IMG/VR virus record: IMGVR_UViG_3300032308_000660
Span: 1 to 31,890 of that record
Origin: a virus
Direction: 5' to 3' (one strand)
DNA: 31,890 bases
In this document: piece by piece, positions 8,424 through 16,474 of the stretch
Numbering within the stretch: position 1 is the stretch's first letter
How the letters are laid out: each line of letters begins with the position of its first letter
Made by a program: the position numbers and the translations under genes
Notes under the pieces: model-generated
Seen by the model: only the letters and a program-made list of their open reading frames with translations
What the model was told of the DNA's origin: nothing
Databases searched by the model: none

Positions 8424-9617
8424 TTATACTATCCTATATTTATAATCACCGACTTGAACGCTTTCATTAGCCTGTTGTTGTGTTGTTGTGCCTGTTTCTT
8501 TTGGCTTCTTTTCTGGTTCCGTTGTTACAGAACCTTTGGCCTCTGGTTCAGGTGTCTTGGCAACAGGTGCCGCAGGTGTTGAGGTTGCCGCAGAAGCATT
8601 AGTAGCAGCGGCCGCAGGAGAAGCGGTTGCTGGTTCTGGTTTAGGTGCTGGAGTTGTTGGCATTGGAGTAGATGAAACATTTTTACCGGCACCAAACTCT
8701 GTACCTGATGTTGTTGGTGTCTGTGAAATACCAGACTTTTCAGCAGCAGAACTCATACCTGCCGTTGAAGCGGTAGAAGGTGCTGGTTTAGAAGAAACAC
8801 TGGTAGAACCTGGTGTTGAAGGTTTTTCAGCAGCAGTTGTTGAAGAAGGTGCTGTTTTACCAACTGATGTTACCTTCTGGGCACTTGAAGCAATATACTT
8901 TTCAGCACCCTTGGCAGGGTTTAGATTTGTCTGATATTGCTTATCTTTATAAGTGAACTGACCTTGGCCGCTTCCTGCTTCCTTGCGGGCCTGTGCGAAG
9001 GCTTGTTTGAAAGAAGAAGCAGCGGATGTTTTTGCCGATGTAGAAGTAGAAGTAGGAGCAGAAAGTGTACCTGGTTCTTTTGTTTGAACGGGAGCAATCT
9101 GTTTAGGTATTTCCTGATTTTTAACAGAAGGTGCTAATCCACCTCTTCTTGCCATAGAACCAACCATACCCTTCTGAGTATTACTATCGGTTGCCCTTGG
9201 TGTTGTGGAACTACGATATCCGGCAACAGATGTTTTACCTGCGTCTGTTTTACGGAACACAGGATTACCTGGTTCTGTTTTTGTACCTTGATCAGGAGTA
9301 ACAAGTGCAGCAGCAGTACCAACTGGACCTAATGCTTTTGTAACAAGTCCTAATGATTTTGAAGCAACAGGTGCTAATTTGGTTGTAGCAGAGGCAACCT
9401 TAGGAGATATAGGTACACTCTTACCCAAGTTCATAGTTGGGCCTTTCATAGCAGACATATCTACAGGCGCCTTTGGCATCATATTAACAGGATTTACTGT
9501 TGTTTTTGCTGCCACTTTATTGAGCGGTGCAAATCTTGCACCAGGAGCAGGTCTTGAGGCGGCCGCCTTCTGGACACCTGCTCTCGAAGGACCATGAATA
9601 GCAGGAGGATTTATCAT
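8424..9617 (-). CDS. Low-complexity Ala/Pro/Thr/Ser-rich virion-block protein (397 aa), start uncertain
   Basis: Function unknown. Almost the whole protein is low complexity, rich in Ala, Pro, Thr, Ser and Lys (for example SAPTSTSTSAKTSAASS), apart from one ordered-looking patch FKQAFAQARKEAGSGQGQFT near the middle and a short KYRIV end. Composition suggests an extended linker or fibrous virion component. The first ATG (9617) has no Shine-Dalgarno, and the frame is open upstream to about 9695, encoding a sensible helix (LDALETGKSVFEAAAAVD) without ATG, GTG or TTG. Either an unusual CTG start (9662) or a frameshift from the preceding gene could extend it. Confidence 0.75.
   Translation of the reverse strand: MINPPAIHGPSRAGVQKAAASRPAPGARFAPLNKVAAKTTVNPVNMMPKAPVDMSAMKGPTMNLGKSVPISPKVASATTKLAPVASKSLGLVTKALGPVGTAAALVTPDQGTKTEPGNPVFRKTDAGKTSVAGYRSSTTPRATDSNTQKGMVGSMARRGGLAPSVKNQEIPKQIAPVQTKEPGTLSAPTSTSTSAKTSAASSFKQAFAQARKEAGSGQGQFTYKDKQYQTNLNPAKGAEKYIASSAQKVTSVGKTAPSSTTAAEKPSTPGSTSVSSKPAPSTASTAGMSSAAEKSGISQTPTTSGTEFGAGKNVSSTPMPTTPAPKPEPATASPAAAATNASAATSTPAAPVAKTPEPEAKGSVTTEPEKKPKETGTTTQQQANESVQVGDYKYRIV
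8437..8444 (-). promoter_or_regulatory. Possible late promoter box TATAAATA
   Basis: TATAAATA on the minus strand lies in the last codons of the 397-residue gene, 14 bases before the next ATG. It matches the T4 late consensus, but the resulting leader would be only a few bases, so it may be a coding coincidence. Confidence 0.35.
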
Positions 9618-9667
9618 ATCTACTGCCGCAGCAGCTTCAAAGACCGACTTACCTGTTTCCAGTGCGT

Positions 9668-10849
9668 CTAAAAAGACTGATCTTCTTTTATATACTTAGC
9701 ACGAACAGCAGCAAGAACGGACTCTTTAACAGTCTTTGTCTCATGTGCGGTTGAACCAGCAGCCTTATGGAAACGTCCATGGTCAAAGCGAGGGTTCTGT
9801 TTTGCGAAAATGCCAGCATGGTGTGAAGCAAGTTCATTTCTCTTTTCCTGAGACTCATGACCTTTGATTAGGTCTGCGACCTGCTGGAAATGCTTGCGTG
9901 AAACTGCTTCTTCAATTGTTTCTTCTTTACGCATTGCTCTTTTAGCACGGATTGAAGATGCTTCCATACTACGAAGGTCAGCAATAGCACCTTCCTTGCT
10001 ACGAGAACCTACAGTATCATCACCAGATTTATGGGTTGCGGCCCACTTGGTCTTGCCGGTCATTTTTCCGGATGAATCCATATGTGGATATGACGAAACT
10101 TTACCTAATTCTCTACCACGATAACTGACCTTTTTACCTTTTGTAGTAATACCGGTCATTGTTGCTTCTTTCATAGCACCGATTTTAGCAGCAAGACCTG
10201 CTTTATCAGCAGCAGATGGACCTGATGTGTCTGCTTTTGGTGCGGTTGATGAAACAACTGGTTTGTTATCTTTGGTTACGGCGCCACCACCGACAACATC
10301 GGAATCCATAGCACCTTCTTCGTAGCAACCTTTCTTCTCATTAACCTTTTTCTTACCACCCATCTGATCTTTACCAAGACGGCCGGCAATAACATCACCA
10401 CGGGTTACTTTGTCATATGGAGGATAGTTGTTAGCAAGGTTACCATCATTGCCCTCTTCGTAGCAACCTTTCTTCTCATCCATCTTTTCTTTCTTGTCAT
10501 CTTTATCATCTTCATCATCTTTTTCTTTAGCATCGTGCTTCTTATCAGCTTCTGACTTTTCCCACTGAGCCAAGGTCATACCATGCTTCTTAGCAAGTTT
10601 CTTGTCCTCGTCGGTATCTTCTTTAGAACCTTCCCACTTCTCGCCTTCCTTCATACACTTATATGCTTCCTCTATGGCAGCATCATAAGCAGCAAGGTTC
10701 TCACGGACAACAGCATTACGGCTATACACACCAAATGCCTCGTTAACCTGATTAACGGCCTGACGGCGCATTTCACCATCCTGCTGGGCTTTCTTAACCG
10801 CCTCTACGAGCGGGTCTGTTCTGCGGGTATTAAACTTGTTCTCAAACAT
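9668..10849 (-). CDS. Charged modular virion-block protein with NPRFD module (393 aa)
   Basis: Probably virion associated; exact role unknown. Residues 1-60 form an ordered helical segment, residues 75-130 are a Lys/Asp/Glu-rich spacer, and the motif EKKGCYEEG occurs twice, encoded by a 24-bp direct repeat. Residues about 228-298 form a beta-rich module (YRGRELGKVSSYPHMDSSGK, then SGDDTVGSRSKEGAIADLR). Residues 316-365 are the widespread short phage module SRKHFQQVADLIK ... AKQNPRFDHGRFHKAAG. An IEE sequence precedes this last module, compatible with prohead-protease processing. A CTAAATA box lies 56 bases upstream of the ATG. It is followed by the low-complexity 397-residue gene. Confidence 0.8.
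   Translation of the reverse strand: MFENKFNTRRTDPLVEAVKKAQQDGEMRRQAVNQVNEAFGVYSRNAVVRENLAAYDAAIEEAYKCMKEGEKWEGSKEDTDEDKKLAKKHGMTLAQWEKSEADKKHDAKEKDDEDDKDDKKEKMDEKKGCYEEGNDGNLANNYPPYDKVTRGDVIAGRLGKDQMGGKKKVNEKKGCYEEGAMDSDVVGGGAVTKDNKPVVSSTAPKADTSGPSAADKAGLAAKIGAMKEATMTGITTKGKKVSYRGRELGKVSSYPHMDSSGKMTGKTKWAATHKSGDDTVGSRSKEGAIADLRSMEASSIRAKRAMRKEETIEEAVSRKHFQQVADLIKGHESQEKRNELASHHAGIFAKQNPRFDHGRFHKAAGSTAHETKTVKESVLAAVRAKYIKEDQSF
10318..10479. repeat. 24-bp direct repeat inside the 393-aa gene
   Basis: Identical 24-bp copies lie at 10318-10341 and 10456-10479 and encode the repeated EKKGCYEE segment. Each copy carries the only cysteines of the protein's acidic region. This points to a recent internal duplication. 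Confidence 0.8.
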
Positions 10850-10890
10850 TTTTGGTTCCTTTGAAAGTTAATCTATTTAAAGACAATAAT

Positions 10891-13212
10891 CTATTTTCTC
10901 TTACTATTTAGTTGTTTTCTTTTTTTGAATAAACTAGTTTTTTCATATTCCGCATTTATATCTGGTCTAACATTATCGGGTGGGCTTCCTGTCACAGCAA
11001 CATCGGACATTCCACCTGTATATGGATCAGTAAGACTTTCTGCTTTCATCAGTCTTTCAGCAGTTTCTTTAATCTTCTGTTCTGCTAGTTTACCATATTT
11101 TGCTTTAAAACGGCGCTTGGTTTCTTCTTTAACCATCCATCGAGCAATAGGTTCATTCAACATATATGGGTTGGAATCACCAGTTATATCACCAACAAAT
11201 GATGGATTCTTGGCAGATCCAGCAGTAGCACCTAATCTATCTCCAAAGTCTGGTAACTTACCATAGACTTTTACATTATCCTCTTTTTTCATTTTATCCT
11301 TCAATCTTAATACTTTCATTTTCTTAAACCCACCAGGTTCTTGACCTGGTGTGTCTGACTTGTATTTGTCTGTTAGTTGTGATGTGCCCCAATTGCCAGC
11401 ACCACCTACTTCGTTTAACATATTTTCAAACTTACGGTCTGCTTCATTAAGGGTAAATTTCTCAATCTCCTTAGAGACAGCATCAATAAGTTTTCTATAT
11501 GTTTCTTGAATAACCTGTGCTGATAGATTTAGATCAAGGTCATTCTTGACCTCAATAACCTTCTCAAATAGATTATCAAACTTATCAAGGTTTATCTGAG
11601 CATCTTGCCATTTAGCAAAACGGACTGTTTCGGTAATTACACGACCGCCTTTAGAACCTCTGGCCTCGTTTCTTTGTTTTGAAACAGTATCGGAGGTATT
11701 AACAAAGACCATAGTGGTTTTATAACCGTGTAACTCTAAGGCCTCTTTGATAACAGCGACCTTATCATAATTGCTGGTTCCATTAACGACAACATTTTCT
11801 TTCATATCAAACTTATGGAACTCATCAGCATTAACCTCTTTGAAACCAAATGGTAAAATGGCCTCTTTAAGTATCTTATCTTTACCACTACCTGGTGTAC
11901 CGGCAAGAATGATAGCCTTTTCTTCATTTATTTTAGATACATATTTTCCATGACCACTAATATGTGTATTTCTTCTTTCAACAGGATCTTTGATTTTTCT
12001 TTTTTCTGCCCATATTGCCGATCTTTTTTGGCCTGGTGTAAGTGGTGCAGGTTTTTGTGCCTCTTTCCATTTCTCTATACGATCATCTGCTCTATCTAAA
12101 CCTATACCACGATTTTTAAACTTTCTATCATCTTGTTTTTTTTCTTTATCAGTATCATAAAAACGATACTTATTCAATTCTCCGCGTTGATATTTTGCCG
12201 CTCTTTTATAACTTGTGAGAGTTTTAATATCAAGTTCACTCAATTCTTGTTCTGTTACATATTCCATATCAAAGTAGAATGGATTTTCTTTACCAAAGTA
12301 ACGCATAACTTTGCCGGCCTCTGAATTAGCCTCGTTCTCAATCTTAGAACCAGTCGCACCTTCTTTGGCAATGTTCTTACCAAGACGACCATCAAGGTTC
12401 TGTTTATGATGTACCAATTCATGTGCTACTGATCTAAACACATCCATTGGATGACGGTTCTTTGTTAGAATAGAAACAACTTTATCACCTGGTGAATATG
12501 AAGCAAATGATGGTTGATGACCTTCTTTACCATCTTCTTTATATTGAATGGTTGGTTTCTCATCAATGCCGAGGTGATTACAAGTAAAGTCAATAAACGA
12601 CATTAGTTTATCATGAAAGTCTTTACGAGAGATACCTTTTTCTTCTAATAAACTTTCGGCCAAGTTCTTTTTGGTAGCAGTAAATATCTTTCTTGCCAAT
12701 GTTCTATCTTTAGCGGCAGAGGCGTTAGCAAATGTAGCAAAGTCTCCCTTGCGAACCGCAGCACGAAGGTCTGTACCAGAAATACCTTGTTTGCGAGTAC
12801 CAGATGATACAACCTGAAACTTTTTAAATGGATAATGTCTCTTAGGATCAAAACCTTTGGCAGTCTTAGGCATAACATACTTGCCAAGTTGTGTTCTAAA
12901 CTCTGCTACACGATCATCACCAACCACAAATGTAACATCTTCATAACCATCATCCGCTAGTTTTCTACATATAGCAAATGCGGTTTTCATAGATGGATCA
13001 TCCACAAAGTTTACACCAGGGAAAATCTGACGAAGAAATACCATCTTTTGTTTTGGTGATAGTGGATTTTTAGATGAGTCGTGTGATTGTGAAGTATAGA
13101 TACGGTGTTCGGCACCGGTTTTGTGTGCTAGTTTTACTGCGTATGTGATTAGTTCTGCGTGGCCTGTTGTTGGTGGATTATACCTGCCAAATGTAAAAAC
13201 TAACTTTTTCAT
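10891..13212 (-). CDS. Multidomain virion-block protein: nucleotidyltransferase, zinc metallopeptidase, P-loop kinase
   Basis: Three enzyme-like domains lie in one 773-residue chain. Residues 1-185 form a cytidylyltransferase/NMNAT-fold domain with GRYNPPTTGH (9-18) and ISGTDLR (144-150), expected to transfer a nucleotidyl group to a small phosphorylated substrate. Residues about 195-320 carry HELVHH (His264, Glu265, His268) and a downstream ENEAN that could supply the third zinc ligand, as in gluzincin peptidases. Residues 430-600 hold a P-loop (GTPGSGK, 438-444) in a polynucleotide-kinase or zeta-like kinase layout. The C-terminal 150 residues are basic and contain MLNEVGGAGNWGTSQLTDKY. A TATAAATA box lies 27 bases upstream. 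No capsid-targeting N-terminus is seen. The substrates are unknown. Confidence 0.85.
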   Translation of the reverse strand: MKKLVFTFGRYNPPTTGHAELITYAVKLAHKTGAEHRIYTSQSHDSSKNPLSPKQKMVFLRQIFPGVNFVDDPSMKTAFAICRKLADDGYEDVTFVVGDDRVAEFRTQLGKYVMPKTAKGFDPKRHYPFKKFQVVSSGTRKQGISGTDLRAAVRKGDFATFANASAAKDRTLARKIFTATKKNLAESLLEEKGISRKDFHDKLMSFIDFTCNHLGIDEKPTIQYKEDGKEGHQPSFASYSPGDKVVSILTKNRHPMDVFRSVAHELVHHKQNLDGRLGKNIAKEGATGSKIENEANSEAGKVMRYFGKENPFYFDMEYVTEQELSELDIKTLTSYKRAAKYQRGELNKYRFYDTDKEKKQDDRKFKNRGIGLDRADDRIEKWKEAQKPAPLTPGQKRSAIWAEKRKIKDPVERRNTHISGHGKYVSKINEEKAIILAGTPGSGKDKILKEAILPFGFKEVNADEFHKFDMKENVVVNGTSNYDKVAVIKEALELHGYKTTMVFVNTSDTVSKQRNEARGSKGGRVITETVRFAKWQDAQINLDKFDNLFEKVIEVKNDLDLNLSAQVIQETYRKLIDAVSKEIEKFTLNEADRKFENMLNEVGGAGNWGTSQLTDKYKSDTPGQEPGGFKKMKVLRLKDKMKKEDNVKVYGKLPDFGDRLGATAGSAKNPSFVGDITGDSNPYMLNEPIARWMVKEETKRRFKAKYGKLAEQKIKETAERLMKAESLTDPYTGGMSDVAVTGSPPDNVRPDINAEYEKTSLFKKRKQLNSKRK
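10905..10911 (-). promoter_or_regulatory. Late promoter-like box CTAAATA
   Basis: CTAAATA on the minus strand lies at the end of the 773-residue gene and 56 bases upstream of the 393-residue gene start. It shares the TAAATA core with boxes upstream of other virion and lysis genes in this window. Confidence 0.5.
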
Positions 13213-13237
13213 ATATCTCCCTCTGCGGGTTTATGGT

Positions 13238-13363
13238 TTATTTATATATCTTATTTTTTCTTGCTTTACGCACTATTTTCTTAATCGTTGCCAAGACAGG
13301 CACCGGTTTAGTCTCTGGGTGGCCTTTATCATAGCCACAATGTTGTTTTATTTTATTTGTCAT
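13238..13363 (-). CDS. Small basic protein (41 aa)
   Basis: A 41-residue ORF starting MTNKIKQHCGYDKGHPETKP and ending in a very basic helix (IKKIVRKARKNKIYK). It starts three bases after the HAD-phosphatase stop and fills the gap before the 773-residue gene. The ribosome site is weak (TAGAAG). The composition would suit a nucleic-acid-binding or packaged peptide, but no family is recognised and the evidence is mainly positional. Confidence 0.45.
   Translation of the reverse strand: MTNKIKQHCGYDKGHPETKPVPVLATIKKIVRKARKNKIYK
13239..13246 (-). promoter_or_regulatory. Late promoter box TATAAATA
   Basis: An exact T4-type late -10 box on the minus strand, 27 bases upstream of the 773-residue gene ATG at 13212. 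No -35 element is visible, as expected for sigma-gp55-type late promoters. It overlaps the last codons of a 41-residue ORF. Confidence 0.65.
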
Positions 13364-13366
13364 CTT

Positions 13367-13996
13367 CTATTTATTAAACTTTGTAGGTACACCAGTTTTT
13401 GGATTTACCAGATAAGCCTCAAACTCTATTTCTGGATGTAATTTAGCCAATTGTAACAGCATGGACAAGTTACCTTCATGGTCATCCCACATTCGGATCT
13501 TATTGAACTTACCACTATCAATATACTTACGAATAACTACTGCCTTTGATAATGGAGCAGCATTACCACCACCAAAGATATTACCAGACCTTTCTACATG
13601 AACCTGATCAATAGGGAATCCGTGATCACGAAACTTTTTTAAGAATAGGTCTTTGTCGGAGAGGTCCGCTCTTGCGGTTACAATGATGGTTCTTGAGTGT
13701 GGACCTTGATGACCGACCACCAACTTTGCCCGTCTAATCATCTTCTCAATAGGTTCAGCGGCATCATGGAAATGCTTACCTGACCTGAAATCACCAAAGT
13801 CTAATCTCTCACCAGGTTTTGATCTATAATGTTTTAGTTCTTCCGAGGAAAGACGGCCTATAATCTTACCGTCTTTTACAACTTTCGTTTTAGCATTTGG
13901 CATGAACAAGGTATCATCTATATCAAAGATATTTAATGTACCTTGACCTACTTTAATCTTCTTTGCTTCTATTAAATATTCAGTAAACTTTTTCAT
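13367..13996 (-). CDS. HAD-superfamily phosphatase with capsid-targeting-like N-terminus
   Basis: A predicted Mg-dependent phosphohydrolase of 209 residues. HAD motif I is FDIDDTLF (24-31; nucleophile Asp25, acid Asp27), motif II lies in IIVTARA (104-110), a lysine near 151 can serve as motif III, and motif IV is MWDDHEGN (169-176). It resembles the phosphatase half of polynucleotide kinase-phosphatases and other phage HAD enzymes. The N-terminus MKKFTEYLIE matches the capsid-targeting pattern with an L-x-E site at residue 10, implying packaging in the head with removal of the tag. It overlaps the ligase-fold gene by 4 bases (ATGA), so the two are co-translated. Confidence 0.82.
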   Translation of the reverse strand: MKKFTEYLIEAKKIKVGQGTLNIFDIDDTLFMPNAKTKVVKDGKIIGRLSSEELKHYRSKPGERLDFGDFRSGKHFHDAAEPIEKMIRRAKLVVGHQGPHSRTIIVTARADLSDKDLFLKKFRDHGFPIDQVHVERSGNIFGGGNAAPLSKAVVIRKYIDSGKFNKIRMWDDHEGNLSMLLQLAKLHPEIEFEAYLVNPKTGVPTKFNK

Positions 13997-15234
13997 TTCG
14001 TCCAGTTCTTTGTTGCTAGAAAGTTAGAGCGAGAAAATTCCATACGGTCGATAAGTTTTACAGCATCACCACCTGTGGACCATGCTGCGACATATCCTTC
14101 TGGTGATGTTACTTTATATCCACCGTCTGGTGTATGTAAGAATGTACCAATATCATTTACTTGGTTAAACTTACGAATGAGCATTGTCTTAGCATCAATA
14201 AAGAGGTTTTGTAGTTGAAATATGGTTTTAAGGCTGCCGGCATTTCTACGATACCAACCAACAACCTTATTCTTTTCCATAGTTCTCTTTTGTTTTGTAG
14301 CAGGCATCTTGGCGTCGGCAATCAATTTATCATACTTGTCTGAAACAAACTTGATCACCTCATTAACATGGCCTGCGCCCATGTGTTCGCCTGCGCGGAC
14401 CTTCTGGTTGTAATATGTCATAATTGGAATACGGTATGTGTCGTTAGAGGCAATCTCGTTTAGTAGTGCCGCAGGTATTTGTCTGAATAGATTGCCTGCC
14501 TGTGAAAGAATACCAGACAATCTTTCATTCTCTGCTTTGGTTAGTGTGGCCTTACCTGTGACATCCATGAAACGATTTGTCCTATACCAGACATTGCGTG
14601 ATGAATGTAACCGCCCAATATCAACATCGAAGTGAGTTTGAAGATTGGCCATACTATTACCGACGTAAGAAGTATGGAAAACAATTCCCATCTTAGCTGC
14701 CATAACTTGTCTGGCAAGTGTAGTACCTTCTGGTACAGCATATGTAATCGTATTAGGCCTAAACGTAATATACTTTTTACCATCAATGGTCTCCGATTTC
14801 AGTTCATTATGCGAAAACATAAAATCACCGTGGATGATACCTGTAATGCCGAGTTCTGGTAGATACTTTAATGCCAAAGATAGTTTATCAGCCAAACCAC
14901 CCGAGTGATTACTCCGAATATCCGCTTGAGTGTAGTTGAGTTTGGCACCTTTGTTAAAGATACTTTTAGAACCGACAAAGAACTTACCGTTATCTGGGTT
15001 GATACCGGCATAGAGTGCGGGCGCGCCATCGAACTTAGTCCGAAGAATGAGACCACCACGGGACTCACTCAGAGTTTTGCCATCATCGGCAAACATATCT
15101 CTTAACGAGATTAAAAACTGTATAGCATTTCTTGTACCAGTAACACCACCTTCAAGCACGGCATCCTCAATATGTGTGAGGTGACGGTCTTTCTCGGCAG
15201 CGGATTCGGTAATGAACTGTGATAGTTTTAACAT
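13993..15234 (-). CDS. Ligase-fold nucleotidyltransferase with capsid-targeting-like N-terminus
   Basis: Probable member of the covalent nucleotidyltransferase (DNA/RNA ligase, capping enzyme) superfamily; T4-like phages carry a similar family annotated DUF6267. Motif I is TKFDGAPAL with Lys67 as the candidate AMP-accepting lysine (KxDG), followed by FFVGSKSIF (85-93) as an Ia-like segment and GIIHGDFMF (132-140) as motif III. The C-terminal half (240-413) is helical and has no assigned fold. The first ten residues, MLKLSQFITE, fit the capsid-targeting pattern ending in I-x-E. It is joined by overlaps to the 405-residue gene upstream (TAATG) and the HAD phosphatase downstream. Ligase activity is inferred, not shown. 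Confidence 0.78.
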   Translation of the reverse strand: MLKLSQFITESAAEKDRHLTHIEDAVLEGGVTGTRNAIQFLISLRDMFADDGKTLSESRGGLILRTKFDGAPALYAGINPDNGKFFVGSKSIFNKGAKLNYTQADIRSNHSGGLADKLSLALKYLPELGITGIIHGDFMFSHNELKSETIDGKKYITFRPNTITYAVPEGTTLARQVMAAKMGIVFHTSYVGNSMANLQTHFDVDIGRLHSSRNVWYRTNRFMDVTGKATLTKAENERLSGILSQAGNLFRQIPAALLNEIASNDTYRIPIMTYYNQKVRAGEHMGAGHVNEVIKFVSDKYDKLIADAKMPATKQKRTMEKNKVVGWYRRNAGSLKTIFQLQNLFIDAKTMLIRKFNQVNDIGTFLHTPDGGYKVTSPEGYVAAWSTGGDAVKLIDRMEFSRSNFLATKNWTK

Positions 15235-16451
15235 TAGTAAATCTTTCCAAACGGACCAAACTGGGATCCTTTCTTTTGTGCCAGGAAGATCATGTCTGTC
15301 ATAATATCGTCTCTCTCTTCATCTTTAAGACAACATATTTCATATAGAAAGGTCATTTGCATCAATTTGGAATTGGCCGTAAAAGGTTCTGCTTCAAAAA
15401 CTTTTGCAAAATTTTCTGCCGCTTGTTTAACAGTAGTAACACCTATTTCAACATTTTTTCCACGCAATGTATTAAACATCTCTTTGAATTTCTTTTGATA
15501 TTCTTTGTTATTGAAACTTGTTACATCGGTAGGATAAGTAGAACTACTATTACTGAATTTGATACCATAATCGTTTAGTAATGTTAGAACCATAGCAATA
15601 GGTGCTTTACCAATTCTCGCCTTTGATGCACCAGTCATTGATGGTTCCCATTTTAGATTGCTGAATCCTGAAGGAGTGTTTGCTTTGATTTGAAACTTAT
15701 ATTTGGTATTACCTTTTTCTTCCTGTGCATCAACTACAACCTTAGAATCTTGTGTTGAAAATGTTTGAGGAGTTTCTTTCTGTCCTCTTTTTTTAGCCAC
15801 TTTCACAGAAGGTTTAATGCCGAGCAAACAAGTCATTGATGAAACAGAAAAATTATCATTCACAGTGTCAGTAAATGATAGTTCATCAACATTCACCTCT
15901 TCAAATTTTGCTTCTGTTCCTGAAACAAGTTTTAGAGAAATGCCGACAACCTGTCGTTTCTTATACATAGTTCTTAGCACGGCATTTAATTCACCCAAAC
16001 TAGTTGCTTTTGAGTTTTCTACTTTTTTCTTTATAGTGTTGATAACGGAAGTTTCATTTTGAACACACCATATATCAGCAGGATCCCATGTATCTTTTTT
16101 AGCAATACCAAACTTTGTTCTAACTAAATCTGTAACATAATCCATAAATCCACCGGATCTAGTAAATTCTGTAAAGTTAGCTCCGGAAAATTGTTCTAAC
16201 ATAACTTTATTTTGGGCATAGTAGTTTTTCAGCCATGTGGTACCAACAGGATCTTTTTTAGATGGATCAACGGCAGGATATATTGCAACAAGTTCTTTGA
16301 ATTTAGGATCTTTTATGATATCATTAACAGAAGAATATCTTTTATTATCTTTAAGAGCCCTACGAAATATCCAGGCTGAACCTTCTTCTTGCATACGAGT
16401 GGATTCACCAGATGGAAGATTAGTTGTTTTAGGTTTTGCTTTTATTGCCAT
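15234..16451 (-). CDS. Hypothetical protein with PD-(D/E)XK-like motif (405 aa)
   Basis: Function not established. Residues 110-175 show a nuclease-like arrangement: TWDPADIWCV (121-130) followed about 40 residues later by VVGISLKLV (168-176), which could be the acidic and lysine halves of a PD-(D/E)XK fold with Ser in place of Glu. The rest is mixed alpha/beta with a Lys/Ser-rich middle. It starts MAIKAKPKTT and so lacks the capsid-targeting pattern of its downstream neighbours. It heads the unit with the ligase-fold and HAD genes behind a CTAAATA box, which links it to the late or packaged-enzyme group. Confidence 0.7.
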   Translation of the reverse strand: MAIKAKPKTTNLPSGESTRMQEEGSAWIFRRALKDNKRYSSVNDIIKDPKFKELVAIYPAVDPSKKDPVGTTWLKNYYAQNKVMLEQFSGANFTEFTRSGGFMDYVTDLVRTKFGIAKKDTWDPADIWCVQNETSVINTIKKKVENSKATSLGELNAVLRTMYKKRQVVGISLKLVSGTEAKFEEVNVDELSFTDTVNDNFSVSSMTCLLGIKPSVKVAKKRGQKETPQTFSTQDSKVVVDAQEEKGNTKYKFQIKANTPSGFSNLKWEPSMTGASKARIGKAPIAMVLTLLNDYGIKFSNSSSTYPTDVTSFNNKEYQKKFKEMFNTLRGKNVEIGVTTVKQAAENFAKVFEAEPFTANSKLMQMTFLYEICCLKDEERDDIMTDMIFLAQKKGSQFGPFGKIY

Positions 16452-16474
16452 TAATAACTCCTAAAATTCTCCTT

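Noticed and set aside
8437-8444. TATAAATA as a firm late promoter for the 86-aa gene
   Set aside because: It lies in codons of the preceding gene and leaves almost no leader; kept only as a low-confidence site.
7396-9597. Long plus-strand reading frames opposite the virion-block genes
   Set aside because: They are antisense to low-complexity Ala/Pro/Thr-rich genes, give hydrophobic Ala/Val/Gly strings by composition, and lack ribosome sites.
14222-15105. Plus- and minus-strand ORFs inside the ligase-fold gene
   Set aside because: The 413-aa frame has readable ligase motifs across this stretch; the others have no motif, no ribosome site and no neighbours to couple with.
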